Below are positions 1 to 11,370 of a stretch of DNA of 64,000 nt, piece after piece (position 1 is the first letter of the stretch; each line of letters starts with the position of its first letter). A program made the translations under genes and the position numbers. Source of the stretch: Beaufortia kweichowensis (taxonomy: Eukaryota; Chordata; Actinopteri; Cypriniformes; Gastromyzontidae); assembly GCA_019155185.1 (NCBI GenBank), contig CM032800.1, positions 11,090,001 to 11,154,000 on the forward strand, read 5' to 3'. The notes below the pieces were generated by a model, which worked only from the letters and a program-made list of their open reading frames with translations, made no database searches and was not told where the DNA came from.

Positions 1-540
1 ATTGATGAGAACTGCACAACCGGCACGCAATGAGTCTAGCTTTGCATGACTATATGTGTATATTGTTTGCTGTGACATACATTTTTCTCATCAGGTTGAA
101 TTTACTGTATTCTGCAGGCATTCAGCCTTCTCACTGCAGCTAATTCATGTATGCTGATATGTTGCTATAATGTTGTCCAGTGATGCATGCATGGAAAACC
201 TATACATATGTTTATATTTTTCCTTTTTGGATGAATGGATTTGAATAGAACTAATGTAGTATTTCTCATTCTTATAAAATGCAAGAGTAACACGTTGACT
301 TTGTTTGCACAATGCCAGTACGAACTATAATATGCATTTAAAGGTTTTTTTATAGCTTAGTTTGTCTTACTATACAATCTGCCATGCATGTATTTATGTA
401 TTTTTCATTGATGTAAAATGATGGCAATATCTACTTTTTTATAATCTGTTACTTTTTATATTTACATTTGTTGGCTGCACATAGATCAAGTCTTCTCTCT
501 GGGGTGCCTTGATCCTTGAATAAAAGATCTTGCACTGATT
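1..540 (+). other. Possible 3' UTR end of an off-window plus-strand gene
   Basis: AT-rich non-coding sequence with no usable reading frame. A canonical AATAAA lies at 519-524, followed by a short T-rich stretch, which would fit the 3' end of a plus-strand gene starting left of the window. No coding exon is visible, so this is inference from the signal alone. Confidence 0.25.
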
Positions 541-1778
541 TTATTTCTCCAGTTGAGTAATTTTATGTTCAGAGAGAAGTGTGAAGCTGGTGAGGGAGAC
601 ACACTAGATTAACACACTTACAGTGTAAGCATGTGGTTGCTAACAACTTGCCAAAAGTGTAATATCACACTCTGGCTTTTCAAACGTTTTTATGATATTA
701 AAGTATGGCTGTGAAAATACAATATTTAAAACAGGACCGTACATCTACACAAGGTGCTAAAACCACAAGCATTTGAATAACATTCAGATACATCTGCCTA
801 TGAAAGCCCAGCGGTTCATAGCTAAATTAATAAAATAAGATTGTTACCAAAAAAATAATAATGCAAAAGTAGACTGACTGCTCACTTTGAAAAATACTTT
901 ATGTAGTAACACATTGTTTTTTTGTAAATAATGCTTAAAAAGTGGTTATGCTTCCTGCACTGGTATATAATTTTAAATTTCCATCCATAACCCTGTTACA
1001 AATGTTTTTAGTGGACATGCTGTTTTTTGTTTATGTAGTAATGAATATTTCTTTAATGCAGACCCCTAGACAAAAATCATTATTATTGTTTAAAGTGGGA
1101 TCTATTTGAGATCACCAGACATGTTCACAGGTCTCTAAAGTCCAAGTCAAATCTCAAGTCTTTGTTTTATTAGCAATTCTTTTGGCTAGTTATTGCAATT
1201 AACTAGTGTGTTAAAACTGATTACTTTTACAGAATGTTTTAATGCATATCTTTTTTTTTAAGTAGTCTTTAAAATAAAGTTACTTTCAAACTATTTGATC
1301 CATAATTTTAAACTATTTGCTTATAATGAATAAAAATGGAACATTCATAGAAAAGTCACACATTACTTTTTTGTGATATCTTGTTGTCAGTGCAAAGAAC
1401 TAAAAGCTAAATAATCAGTTTGAACTTAAATTCAAGCTCTTTTGTCAAATCAAATAAAACATGCTATGGTTTTTGAGCCTTTGGTAAATTTGATGTAGTT
1501 CTCAAACAATAATGATGACTGAAGTTGTCTTTTAGTGAGCTCTGGTGGCAGGGGCAAAAACAAATTATTATTTTATAAGATGTATATGTGTTTCATTGTA
1601 ACCACTCTTACATCAAGGATAGTGTTATGTCTAGTACATTTGCAATTTGGTTTGTGGTTTGGTCAAGCTTGGTTAAGTATTTGTATGTTATTGTGGTACC
1701 TACTAAGCTCTCCCTACCATTTTTTAATTTCTTCTCAAAAACATTCAGATATCTGAGCAAAATCTTCATGGTTGTATG
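541..1778. other. Intergenic, nothing recognised
   Basis: AT-rich sequence with scattered A and T runs. No exon-like open frame with splice sites, RNA gene or repeat was recognised. Confidence 0.5.
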
Positions 1779-1985
1779 AAACATAGCTCTGTATTCAGTG
1801 TAATCTGGCAGCCGATGACACCCCAGAGACACGGCACACCTTCCCTGGAGAACAAGGCTCGGTTGCCCCTCTCTGGGGAAGGAACAGGTGCTCGCTATCT
1901 CACGTTTCCACGGCGACGATCTCGACCTCATGCGCTCGCTGTGCGGCGGGAGGCTCTCGGCAGACTTTTATTAGGAGTTTGAACT
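1779..1985. other. GC-rich block of unknown function
   Basis: About 200 bp clearly richer in G+C and CpG than the surrounding AT-rich DNA. Several frames on both strands are open across it, which is expected of GC-rich DNA, so openness alone does not prove coding. One plus-strand frame starts after an acceptor-like CAG near 1800 and stays open for more than 80 codons, but I recognise no protein family in it. It could be an unassigned exon, a promoter-type CpG block or the core of an old repeat. Confidence 0.3.
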
Positions 1986-4189
1986 GCTTTGCTCAGGCAT
2001 GTCTGATAGGGCAGGGGGAATTTGGATGGAACAATAAAAGTCGGTGTACAAGAGCCTATTTTAAGAAATTTTAAGGATGATTTGATCTCTTAACAAACCA
2101 TTGTGCCTGATAAACCTGGACTTCCAATAGATGAAATCAGCACTTTTCCAGCTGTGTCAGCATCTGTGCCACTCAAAGTACAGCTCATAGACTGTGGTTA
2201 AATCAGTTTTAAAAGGCATTTTCTTCCTCCTCTGCTTTGGTCTCCACTGTGGTATCACCTTTTGCAGCAGATATCTTCAGTGGTTAAAGGTGTAAATATC
2301 CTAAAAAAAATTAAAATCACATAAAACAACTAAACACATACAAACACATACACATCGTCTCACAGAGGACAGTCTGTCTATCATATTTAGCGTCCTAATG
2401 TTTTTAGATTTTATTATTTGACACCTCAACCACAAACATTCAATCAGCTAAAACAACCTCTGTAATATCTAACTAAACTAGAATGCAAAATATGCAAATA
2501 GTGCCTTTGAAATGCAGGGTTGTTGTGTTTACAAAAGTGAATGACTTTTACTTAACAAATGCATTGCTGAATTCAAGTAATTGAGTAGGAATTAGTTGAT
2601 TATTAGTTGTTTTAATAGATATAACATATGGAATATTAGAAATGAACCATTAGTGTCACAACATACATTTTATTCAAATGTATACATATTTACTTATATT
2701 GTCTATTCTGAACTAATTGCAGAAAAACTGTTTTTCCCATTTATATCGGGAGTTTTTTCTTTTTTAATCAATGCTTGGTTGAAAAACCTTTCTTCATTTG
2801 CTTAATATTATTTTTCATGTTGATCTTTCTATATATGGTCAGAATAAATTTGGCAGGGAACAGGAAACAGACTTTATTTCATGCTTCATTATGCTAAGGA
2901 CACCACAATGGATGCAAAGAACTTTTTAAAATCAAAGAAGATTTTATCAGAGTAAAGAAAAAAACTAGAAAAAGAGTTTCTCATGCTGAACTTCCTATTT
3001 GTTGTAATGCTTACCCTGGACAGATTAAGCATTTAACACCGTCTAACTGACGCACAATCACACAGACAGCCAGACAGAGACAGATAAGCCAGCGCTGCAA
3101 ATACTTTTCTTTTCATGTCCAAACACGTGCAGGCTCATTTTAACTTCTGAAAGGAAGAAAAGGCTTGTAAAGAGGTAAACATCAGGTACCAGAAAACAAA
3201 GGAAGTGCAAAAATGGGTGTGGTTAATCGCAGTACATCTACTCACCAAATACCAATGCAGTCCAACAATGCAATTCATGTTGAGGGAAGCTTAACTGTTT
3301 AAAAGACAAAAAGACACAAATGTTTGATTTACAGTCTACAGTTGGTTATATGGAAAATTAATAGAAATGTTATAGAATTTTTAAAATTATAATCTGATCC
3401 TAAACACTGAATATAGGATTTACTGTTGAGAACGTTCAGCCTACGGAATTGCTTTGCAGATTAATTGTTCATGCTCATGAGATTACAGATAAGATCTCTT
3501 TAACATTTGTGATACTTATCAACGAGATTAAATGTAGAGCAAATGAACTGTTGCTAAAGTTTCATCTGCGTCTTAGATATTTCTCCTGCAGAGAAAAAGT
3601 GCCATAAAATCTCTGGCACACATTATTATGTGTCTGGTTATGAGATGCGCATCAGTGGAGCATGTCGGAGAGAATAATGACTGTGCACTGCACAGCCCGT
3701 ACAGAGACAAACACCACAGTATACTTATTTTTAAGATATGTATTTTCTTCTTATTAAAATGCTCAGTGGAGCTTTAAGTGGAAGCATGACTGAACTCCCC
3801 CAAGATGTGAACAGTGTGTCCTGGTCTCCCACGTCTCCTCCTGCCCCAGAGATCCACACACACAGGTTTACTCACCCCGGCCCTGTCGACAGGGAGATAA
3901 AGCAGTGTTATTTGGGATACACAGTATGTGGGTATATAATGAGCCACTTTCAATTACTTCAATGTACCGCTTATGTGCTGATCTCAGGGGGAAATGAATA
4001 AACAAGTTCCACTTTGCCACTTCACAGACCCCAAATACCTGCTTAGATTACCCGACTGTGTCAGTGTCCTGAAGTTTACAGAAAAAAAAGTTTTATTATT
4101 TATTAACACTCAATACAAATTCATACAAATTAGCCACCTCATAAAAGGTTGGGAAATCTTTCTTAAATTTCTGACTTTTACCAATTTAA
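1986..4189. other. Intergenic, nothing firm
   Basis: Mostly AT-rich. A minus-strand exon-like stretch near 2213-2275 would encode a short acidic tail before a stop, but it is too short to trust. A moderately GC-richer patch at about 3620-3960 contains a plus-strand open frame without family resemblance. No gene is called. Confidence 0.4.
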
Positions 4190-4335
4190 AATTCCCAAAG
4201 GTAATGTGTGGTTCCATAAAGAACCTTTAACATCCACAGAACCTTTCGGTTTTTTGTGGTCGAAAACAAAATAAAAAGGTATATAAGAAAAGTTTTTAGG
4301 ACCATTCTTCTTTGGCAGAATTTGGTATTTCAGAT
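4190..4335. repeat. MITE-like repeat copy (AAGAACCTTTAACATCC family)
   Basis: Contains the phrase TTCCATAAAGAACCTTTAAC followed by ACAGAACCTTTC. Related phrases recur at 43,262, 51,685 and 61,655 in this window. I know this pattern as a dispersed, fold-back, non-autonomous element of cyprinid genomes; the assignment rests on internal recurrence plus recollection. Boundaries are approximate. Confidence 0.55.
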
Positions 4336-5549
4336 TATTCAAAACACAAAGATCTTTTGTCTGATTTAGAAAAGCCAAATAACAACAAGATAATTACAGA
4401 TTTTTTGTTTCAGAAAACTTTTATTCCTCTAAAATGCCTTTGCATTAAAATTCCATGTCAAAATAATAAGAGCAGATTAAATGATCCTCCAAACTGGTTT
4501 GCAATATAATCTTATTAGGATGCTTTTAAGCCGGACCCACGCTGACATTGAAGCATGGATGTAATGAAGTGTGTACCGCATGGCCCAGCTGAGACATTAC
4601 AGCTAATGACTTCTCTAAATCATCAAATGGACTTATGAACTTACTTTGCACTTGTTCAAGATCAACAGGGATACGTCTCTCTGATATCAAACTAATATTT
4701 GTCATTGGATTAGATGAAACCATGTGGACGATTTGGTTGATCTTATATCAGCTCTGTTCCAAGACCTTGAAACAGCATTTCTCTAAATGATGACAGAGAA
4801 GTTACGAACCGCCACAGTACATTGCAACTTGCTCAGAGACAAAACATTTCAGTAAAATCCAGTACGATAATTCAGTACGATCCAACATTTTAATGTCCTA
4901 CACATTTTTATGTATTTGTTAGCTAACATTGCTACCACCAGACTTCCAATAAAAACAGAGCTTTTCTCTTTCAAAAATAAACACCTTGACATTATCCTTT
5001 TTCATTTCACACTTTGTTTTATTAACCATATCTGTCCCACATCATGTAATATTGCAGTGAAACCTGAGTGGGTTAACAGACAGCAGATGTGTGGCACTGA
5101 AGTGAAACACTCACCTTCATTAGAGCGCTGATGAAGTCAATTACTCTGGTAACTTTACTCTGGTTACAGTGTCACTCTGAGCGGACAGTAATTCTGATAA
5201 GAGCTTCTCATATATGTAATGACTGACCTGACCTCATATATCTCATGAATGCATCTTTTCTCACTGCTGGAAAATTCATTCATAAACATTTTACTCATAT
5301 TTCTGTTAGCGTTAGAGTCCATGGGGAGGTGCAGGGTGAACCGTGACAATTTCAAAGCCAATTACAATCTTACCATTTTTTTTACAATGAACAAAGTGAT
5401 ACACCTAATAGCACTATAAATATAACGGTCCAATTACAAAAAACACAATTATTATCCGTTTGTCTTTTTATCTTATTGACAGTAATTTGCAATAATACCA
5501 TGTATTCTATATATTTCATATAAATTGTGAAAATATTACAACATTTTCT
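4336..5549. other. Intergenic, nothing recognised
   Basis: AT-rich spacer with no coding, RNA or repeat structure that I can support. Confidence 0.5.
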
Positions 5550-5840
5550 TAAAAAGATTGTATTTGTTAACATTTGTCAATGCATTAGCTAACATGAACT
5601 GACAATGAACAATACTTTACAGCATTTATTAGTAAGTTATTGTTAATTTCAGCATTTACTAATACATTTTTAAAATCAAAAGTTGTTTCTGTTAACATTA
5701 GTTTATGCACAATTAACTAACATGAACAATTGTATTGACATTAACAAAGATAAAAAAATGCTGAAAAACTTCATTCTTTGTTCATAACAGCTAATGTATT
5801 TACTAATGTTAACAAACAACCTTATTGTAAAGTCCTTCCA
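5550..5840. repeat. Inverted-repeat MITE (TTGTATTTGTTAACATT family), copy 1
   Basis: The left end reads TTGTATTTGTTAACATTTG...GCATTAGCTAACATGAAC and the right end is its approximate reverse complement (AATGTTAACAAACAACC near 5800-5823), giving a fold-back element of about 290 bp with no coding capacity. Shorter relatives are at 19,821, 30,400 and 39,000. This family is common in cyprinids, probably a hAT-type derivative. Confidence 0.65.
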
Positions 5841-8170
5841 AAATATCTTTAAAGACAATTTATCATGAAAGTATACCTTAATGTCCCAGAAAGTAAAATT
5901 TGTTCTGGACATTTAAAGACATACAGTACAGTAGCAATCTCATTGACAAATCTCATTACCTGAGCACCAATGCCATCTTGGGGTCAATGGGCATATTCCT
6001 GGCATGAGGTAAAGACTATTTATAAACTAAACATGATTCAAAATAAGAAAAGCTTTAGAGAAGATTATTTTCTAAAGAGCCACCAAACTTGTTGCTATAG
6101 AAGACTTGAAATATAGTGCATAAAAATAACAACATACAGATTTGACATAAGAGTAAACAGATAATGACAACATGTTTATTTTAGGGTGAACTGTTTCTTT
6201 AAGTCAGCACTGGGTATGAATTATTGTCATGCTGATGATGACTTTCCAGCACATGTGAATTTTTTTCTTTTAACCCAAAATGCTGGTTTGTTTTAACCCA
6301 TGAGAGTGATTATATACACAAGTATTATAAATATTCATTGTTTATAAGTTACGATATCCAAATGTTACTTGGAAAAATATTCAGTGTCTCTCAGTAGACT
6401 CCAAATGCAGAGAAAAACTGTGACTCACCAGAGATCTGATCTATCTGAGCCCTGCGGTCAGGACAAGCAAAGACTTTAGATGTTCATTCTTACTGAAGGA
6501 CAGAAAAGAGTCTGTAATAATGAGAGCATTTTATAAGTTCACATTTGTGTTCACTGTAACCCACAGACAGAAACAGAAGACTCGACCCCACGGCCACATC
6601 TGCTCAATCTAATTTTATTTCATACAGAAGTCTCATGAAATAATCAAATGAGTGAGACAGTAGCCTTCCGCTGTCCTGAGGCTCTGTGTTTCATACACAC
6701 AACACTGCTGATATGTTTTCTTAGAGAAAGGCAAAATGGAGATGAACCATGTGAACCACACAGAATCAAATTGATATTGTATCACAAATAGTTAAATTAC
6801 AGATTAAAGTACAGATCCTGCAGTAAAATTGCATCATGTTTGGTACCATCTTTTACAGACACTACTAACAACATATTTTTGTTATTAAAAATAATTAAAT
6901 GCTATTATTTAGTCACTCTTATGCTGTTCAAACCTTTTATGTCTTTCCTTGATCTTCCAGAGAAAACCCTTTTTTTTTGATGATAGACAGACAAATGATA
7001 TGGAGATGTAGATAGACAGACAGACAGATTGATCACAAAATATACTACTATAAACATAATAAACAATACACATAATAAATACACAAATTCACGAATGATC
7101 AAGAATTAAATATATTAAAAATGTTTTATTATTCAAACACTGTAAAACAGTGGCAAGAAACATGAAAATACCAGTACTTAAAATTACTGCATTAAGTACT
7201 GGTGTGGGTTCTGTTTACAACAGAAATGGATTGTGACCTCTTCTCAAGGACATAAAAGTGTCATAAAATAACTCCATGTGACTCGTGTCATATATTCCAA
7301 GTGTTCTAGAGGAATATGAAGGAGGTTTGCTGAAAAACAAACTAAAATAGAATCCAACGGGGAACAAAATGAGCAGCTATATTTGGAACAAAACTTATTC
7401 TAATGAGGCTTAAATGAAGGAAAAGCACGTATTCTCAGCTGATCTGAAATCAGAGCCATTCAGACATGATTGTGTTTATACTTTCATTTCTGGCATAAAG
7501 CCACAGGCAGGTGGCAGAAATACTTGACTAGTCTAAATTGGTCTATTTATTTATGTGGTGGAAAACAGATTGACTTCTGCTTTAGAGTCTATCTATCATG
7601 ACTGCCTTTAGTGCAAAAAAGATGAAATAGCTGCAAGATTCATGTTTCTTGTAAAAGAACAGATCACATTAAAACATTAAGGCATTTCGAGTCATTTGAT
7701 TGTTTCATAAGAAAGTTTGTACAGTAATTAAATCTCTTTACTAAAGGGTCTGTAATCTGACCCCGTTTGTGATTTACTGATTTCCACATCAAATCATTCT
7801 ACATAATGTAAAAGATCATTTTCTAATGATCCTAATCTTGATATCTTTAATATTACCCAAGTAAGACCATGTCAAAGATTGAAATCAATGTTTAGGAAGC
7901 CAACTTACAGTATTGTTTTGTGCATAATAATAAAACATAGCTAAAATCATCAATTTCAGTATAATAAATAAAAAAATTGAGTATTGTATCTCTAAATCTA
8001 TCATAAACATAAACACACAATACTTTCAAGATTTTTGACTACTTTGATACTTGATTTTAAACGAGGTCCAAAGTGCTTAAAACAACAATGTTCTGTATCT
8101 CAGAGCTTTAGTGATGCTCCCTTTTAAACAAAATGCTTGAATTTAAGATCTTTGTAATTGTGATCAGAGC
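5841..8170. other. Intergenic, with a short GACA/GATA microsatellite
   Basis: No gene is called. A degenerate tetranucleotide tract (GACA/GATA) lies at about 6980-7032. A 39-bp exon-like segment on the minus strand at 5960-5998 has plausible splice sites but is too short to trust. Confidence 0.4.
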
Positions 8171-8372
8171 TCAGTTACATGAACATAGCAGATCATTTAA
8201 TATAACTCCTTTGTTCCTCAGATCTGTGTAAATCATCCTCAGATCTTTCTCCCTCAACATGTCTTTCATTTCCTCTGTCAGCTGCATCGTAGAAACCCCG
8301 AAAGGCCCTGTTACAGGCACATCATCAAAAAGTTTGATTTCCAGCCCAAAAATTCTGCAAGTTGATGCAAAC
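8171..8372 (-). CDS. Candidate 3'-terminal coding exon of an unidentified gene
   Basis: On the minus strand an acceptor-like pyrimidine stretch ending AATCAG (8373-8378) opens a frame of 66 codons ending in TGA at 8171-8173. The peptide includes GLEIKLFDDVPVTGPFG and, further on, a charged, helix-like run with LTEEMKDMLREKDLRM. Composition and codon choice look coding, but I do not recognise the family. No partner exon was found that joins in phase between here and ube3d. It may be the last exon of an unlisted minus-strand gene, a remnant of one, or chance. Direct evidence is only the open frame and the splice acceptor. Confidence 0.28.
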
Positions 8373-8424
8373 CTGATTGAAATGATAAATTATTAATATG
8401 CTGAAGTAGGAAAGCTTCTCAGTA

Positions 8425-8745
8425 TTGTGCTTCTGCGACCGCTGTTGGCATCTGAATCGGGATGTGTTTAACTTCACATTGCTTGCGCTGCAGGTTTATT
8501 TTGTATGTGTTCCTGAAGCTGCAGCATTAACAAAGCTGATTTCACTTTTGGTTGGCCTGCAGGCTTGGCATTTCTGTAGGTTCAGTGCTGTGGACGCGTG
8601 GAGCTCACCGGCAGCATTAATGAGACACGGGGGACTGTCTCGCGGGAGAACAGGACTGGAGTCTCTCGTAAAGGATTTAAGAGCTGAACTGGACAAGAGG
8701 AGGAGAAATGTTAGATGTCTAAGGTATCTACATTCAAAAAAATTC
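8425..8745. other. GC-richer block with a plus-strand exon-like frame
   Basis: A block richer in CpG than its surroundings. A plus-strand frame from 8425 is open for 116 codons; its better half, near 8615-8725, includes LESLVKDLRAELDKRRR and meets a possible donor (AAG/GTATCT) at about 8724. No family is recognised and no downstream exon was found. It could be a first exon with promoter, or an old repeat fragment. Confidence 0.22.
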
Positions 8746-10335
8746 TTATATTGTAAATCCAACTTAACTAAATAGCATTTTGAAGCATCATGAGCATCTT
8801 GCGCAACACTGAAAAGTATCAATAAAAATACTTTAGCTGAATTTCAAATGAACTGAAGGATTTTTATGCTTACTCAAGGATATCACCCAAGATCCTTTAT
8901 GGCAAGTTACCTCACTCAGCATCATACTGGCTCTGTCCCTGGGCGATAGCAAAACTCCTATCTGCTTAAATGGCAAAAACTAAAAATGTTAAAACAAAAT
9001 TTTTTAAATGAGATATAACAGATAGTGAAGGGAAAGCTAAAAACATATATACCAGGATGCACCTTATGAATCTGGTTGAGAAGTGTGACTATCTGTGAAA
9101 GTCATTTTTGATGATTTACTGTTTCTACATTTAATACTACATAATATAAATGTGAAACTACGACCATAATACCTTAATATTGACTGAGTAAAATGGAAAT
9201 TTAAGCATTGTATCTTAAAATCTATCATATAAGCTATCATTTACAGCAATAAACACACATTACCTATTATCATCATTTATATGGATATAACTACTTTGAG
9301 TTAGGTTTTTAGACTTCATTAGTGTTTTTTCATACTTTTGCTGACTTCTGTTTTGAAATAAGATAATAACAATACAGAACGAGGCAAGAACAAATCTACT
9401 TTGTAACTAGTAGTGTAAAAAAATGCTCAGCAATAGCAAAACCCAAAATTATAACCCAAAGCATTTTGCTGGAATGTATTGAAGGCACTAACTTCAGCTC
9501 CGGACTGTCATTTATCAAAAACAAAACAATGAGAAAGCCAAACTAACAATGTTACTCAGTGGAGCTGGACACTCAGATTCCCTACGGCCCGCGCTGGCAA
9601 GACACACAACAAAGCATTGATGGAGCGTAACCTGTCAGCAAATTCTGTTTCTACTAAATTAGGCACAGACTAAAGCTGATACGATGCATTTGTACAACAC
9701 GGCTGAAGAAAATGCCATTGATAAAGCCCTTCTAGAGAAGAGACATTGGTTAACCAACAATAAAATAAACAGAAGTTTGAGGTATTTTCATGACATGCTT
9801 CAATACAGTGTACAATTTATTTGAGGGACTTAAAAATACCAAATCTAGCTTGAGAAGCAAAACTTTTATGTAAAAACAAAACTGTGCCATTTCAAAGACG
9901 TAAATATAAATGTAAAAAAAGACACTTCATTCAATCACAATTAAAAGTACATCTGAATAGCTATATAACCAGTAAGCTTTATGCAAATGAGAACTTAAAA
10001 AAAAAGAAGCAAAATCATGCATAATTAGTTTAGTCACAAAACTTATTTGTTTTTGTATTAATTTAATATTCTGCATGTATCCAATTCTATTTAAACTGCA
10101 CAATTATTAAAAATTAAATCTTGCATAACCCTTGTGTCAGCTAAAACCCTGACTATAAGTGTCTTCTCGGGGAGAAAGCCTTAAAATGATCATATGAAGC
10201 TGTCACCTCATTTGATTCATTAGGTCTGATAATTCCTCTGCATGGTCTTATGATCTTAACAGCCAAGGACAATGAGATCATTTAACAGGACAATCACCCT
10301 GTGTTTAATGCTTTAGTATAATGACGGGGACACTA
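8746..10335. other. Intergenic, nothing recognised
   Basis: AT-rich spacer. A slightly GC-richer patch near 9480-9740 has no open frame with credible splice signals. Confidence 0.45.
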
Positions 10336-10485
10336 TACTATAAAAAGAATCCAACTCATTTAGATGAGACGTTAAACTGAAGAGTCTTACTCTCTATAGT
10401 CATTAAAACACCATGGTGACCACCTAATCATCTCCATGATGTTAATACTGCAAACTGGTGATGTTCAAGGTCTCTTTGACTTAAA
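10336..10485. repeat. SINE-like cyprinid repeat fragment
   Basis: Contains GATGAGACGTTAAACTGAAG, then TCTCTATAGTCATTAAAAC and CCACCTAATCATCTCCATGA. I recall these phrases in this order from the body of a very common cyprinid SINE-type repeat. No RNA polymerase III promoter boxes are preserved here, so it is a fragment. The identification rests on remembered consensus and was not computed. Confidence 0.45.
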
Positions 10486-10943
10486 TTGTTTTCCAGGAAT
10501 GTTGTTTAAGGAATGTTGCAACTGATAAAAGCTCTTTTAAGAGAAAACTGTGCCATCAGTCCTGATATGAATGCTACCTGCTACCTCTTGTAAAAGAGAT
10601 CATTGATCAAGTTAAAAATCAAGTTTAAAAAATGACAATATCACTCATACAGTCATTTATATTAATAGGTATTTTATCAACCTGGTATATACAGTAGCAC
10701 ATTAATGAACTTGTAAAATGTTAGAGAATAGTTTGCACGGGTTTGTCCAATTAATGAACTATGAACACTTTGTTATCTTATTCATCCAACATTATCTATT
10801 ATAAATGTCACCATTACTGTTCTTACAAATACACATAATCATCTCACACAGTGTTATTTAATCAAGAAGGACACGTTCCTGAATCAACATCCCCATCAAA
10901 CACTCATAATCTCTCTTAAAAACCAAAGTGAAACAGCAGGATT
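10486..10943. other. Intergenic, nothing recognised
   Basis: AT-rich spacer without supported features. Confidence 0.45.
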
Positions 10944-10973
10944 CTTCGTTTATAAGGAAACTTATAAACGAAG
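10944..10973. repeat. Perfect 13-bp hairpin with GAAA loop
   Basis: CTTCGTTTATAAG at 10,944-10,956, a GAAA loop at 10,957-10,960, and the exact reverse complement CTTATAAACGAAG at 10,961-10,973. It is perfect on the DNA and would fold as RNA from the plus strand. No flanking transposon ends are evident. Confidence 0.8.
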
Positions 10974-11156
10974 TTTACTTCATGGACATTCTTGACACTT
11001 TTAAAAACACTGCCTATTAATAAAGTTGATATACAAAACCAAAATCAGAAGCAGCTTCTTTAATAGTTTATTAGCGTTTATTTAAATTCTTGAAAATAAC
11101 TTAATGTCCATAAATGTCCACTGGTCTTTTGACTCTTTCATGAAATATTCTTTTAG

Positions 11157-11370
11157 TTACAAGACGTTTGAGGGTGTTCTTACATGTTCTTTCACGTCCA
11201 CACAACATTTTAGGGGATTTAAATCCAGACTTTGACTAAGCCATTCCATAACATCCGGCTTAACTTTATTTTTCAGTCTTATTTTTTCAGTGTCATCTAA
11301 AGAGTGCTTCTCTTTGATATCATGTTCCTGTATGATAACATTTACACTGTCTTTGGTCAGGGCCAAACAT
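11157..11370 (-). mobile_element. Degraded Tc1/mariner-like transposase fragment
   Basis: The minus-strand frame ends with MEWLSQSLDLNPL and a stop at 11,157. Tc1-family transposases carry the catalytic-region phrase SPDLNPIE in this place, where the second D is part of the DDE triad; here it reads SLDLNPLK, so the glutamate-side context is already altered. The upstream part of the frame does not resemble an intact transposase and terminal repeats were not found. An old, inactive fragment is the best reading. Confidence 0.45.

Noticed and set aside
1608..1931. 107-codon minus-strand open frame
   Set aside because: It runs through AT-rich spacer into the GC-rich block, shows no domain or splice support and overlaps an equally open plus-strand frame.
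5960..5998. 39-bp minus-strand microexon candidate (MPIDPKMALVL)
   Set aside because: Splice sites are present, but a chance match of this size is likely and it does not connect in phase to a known gene.
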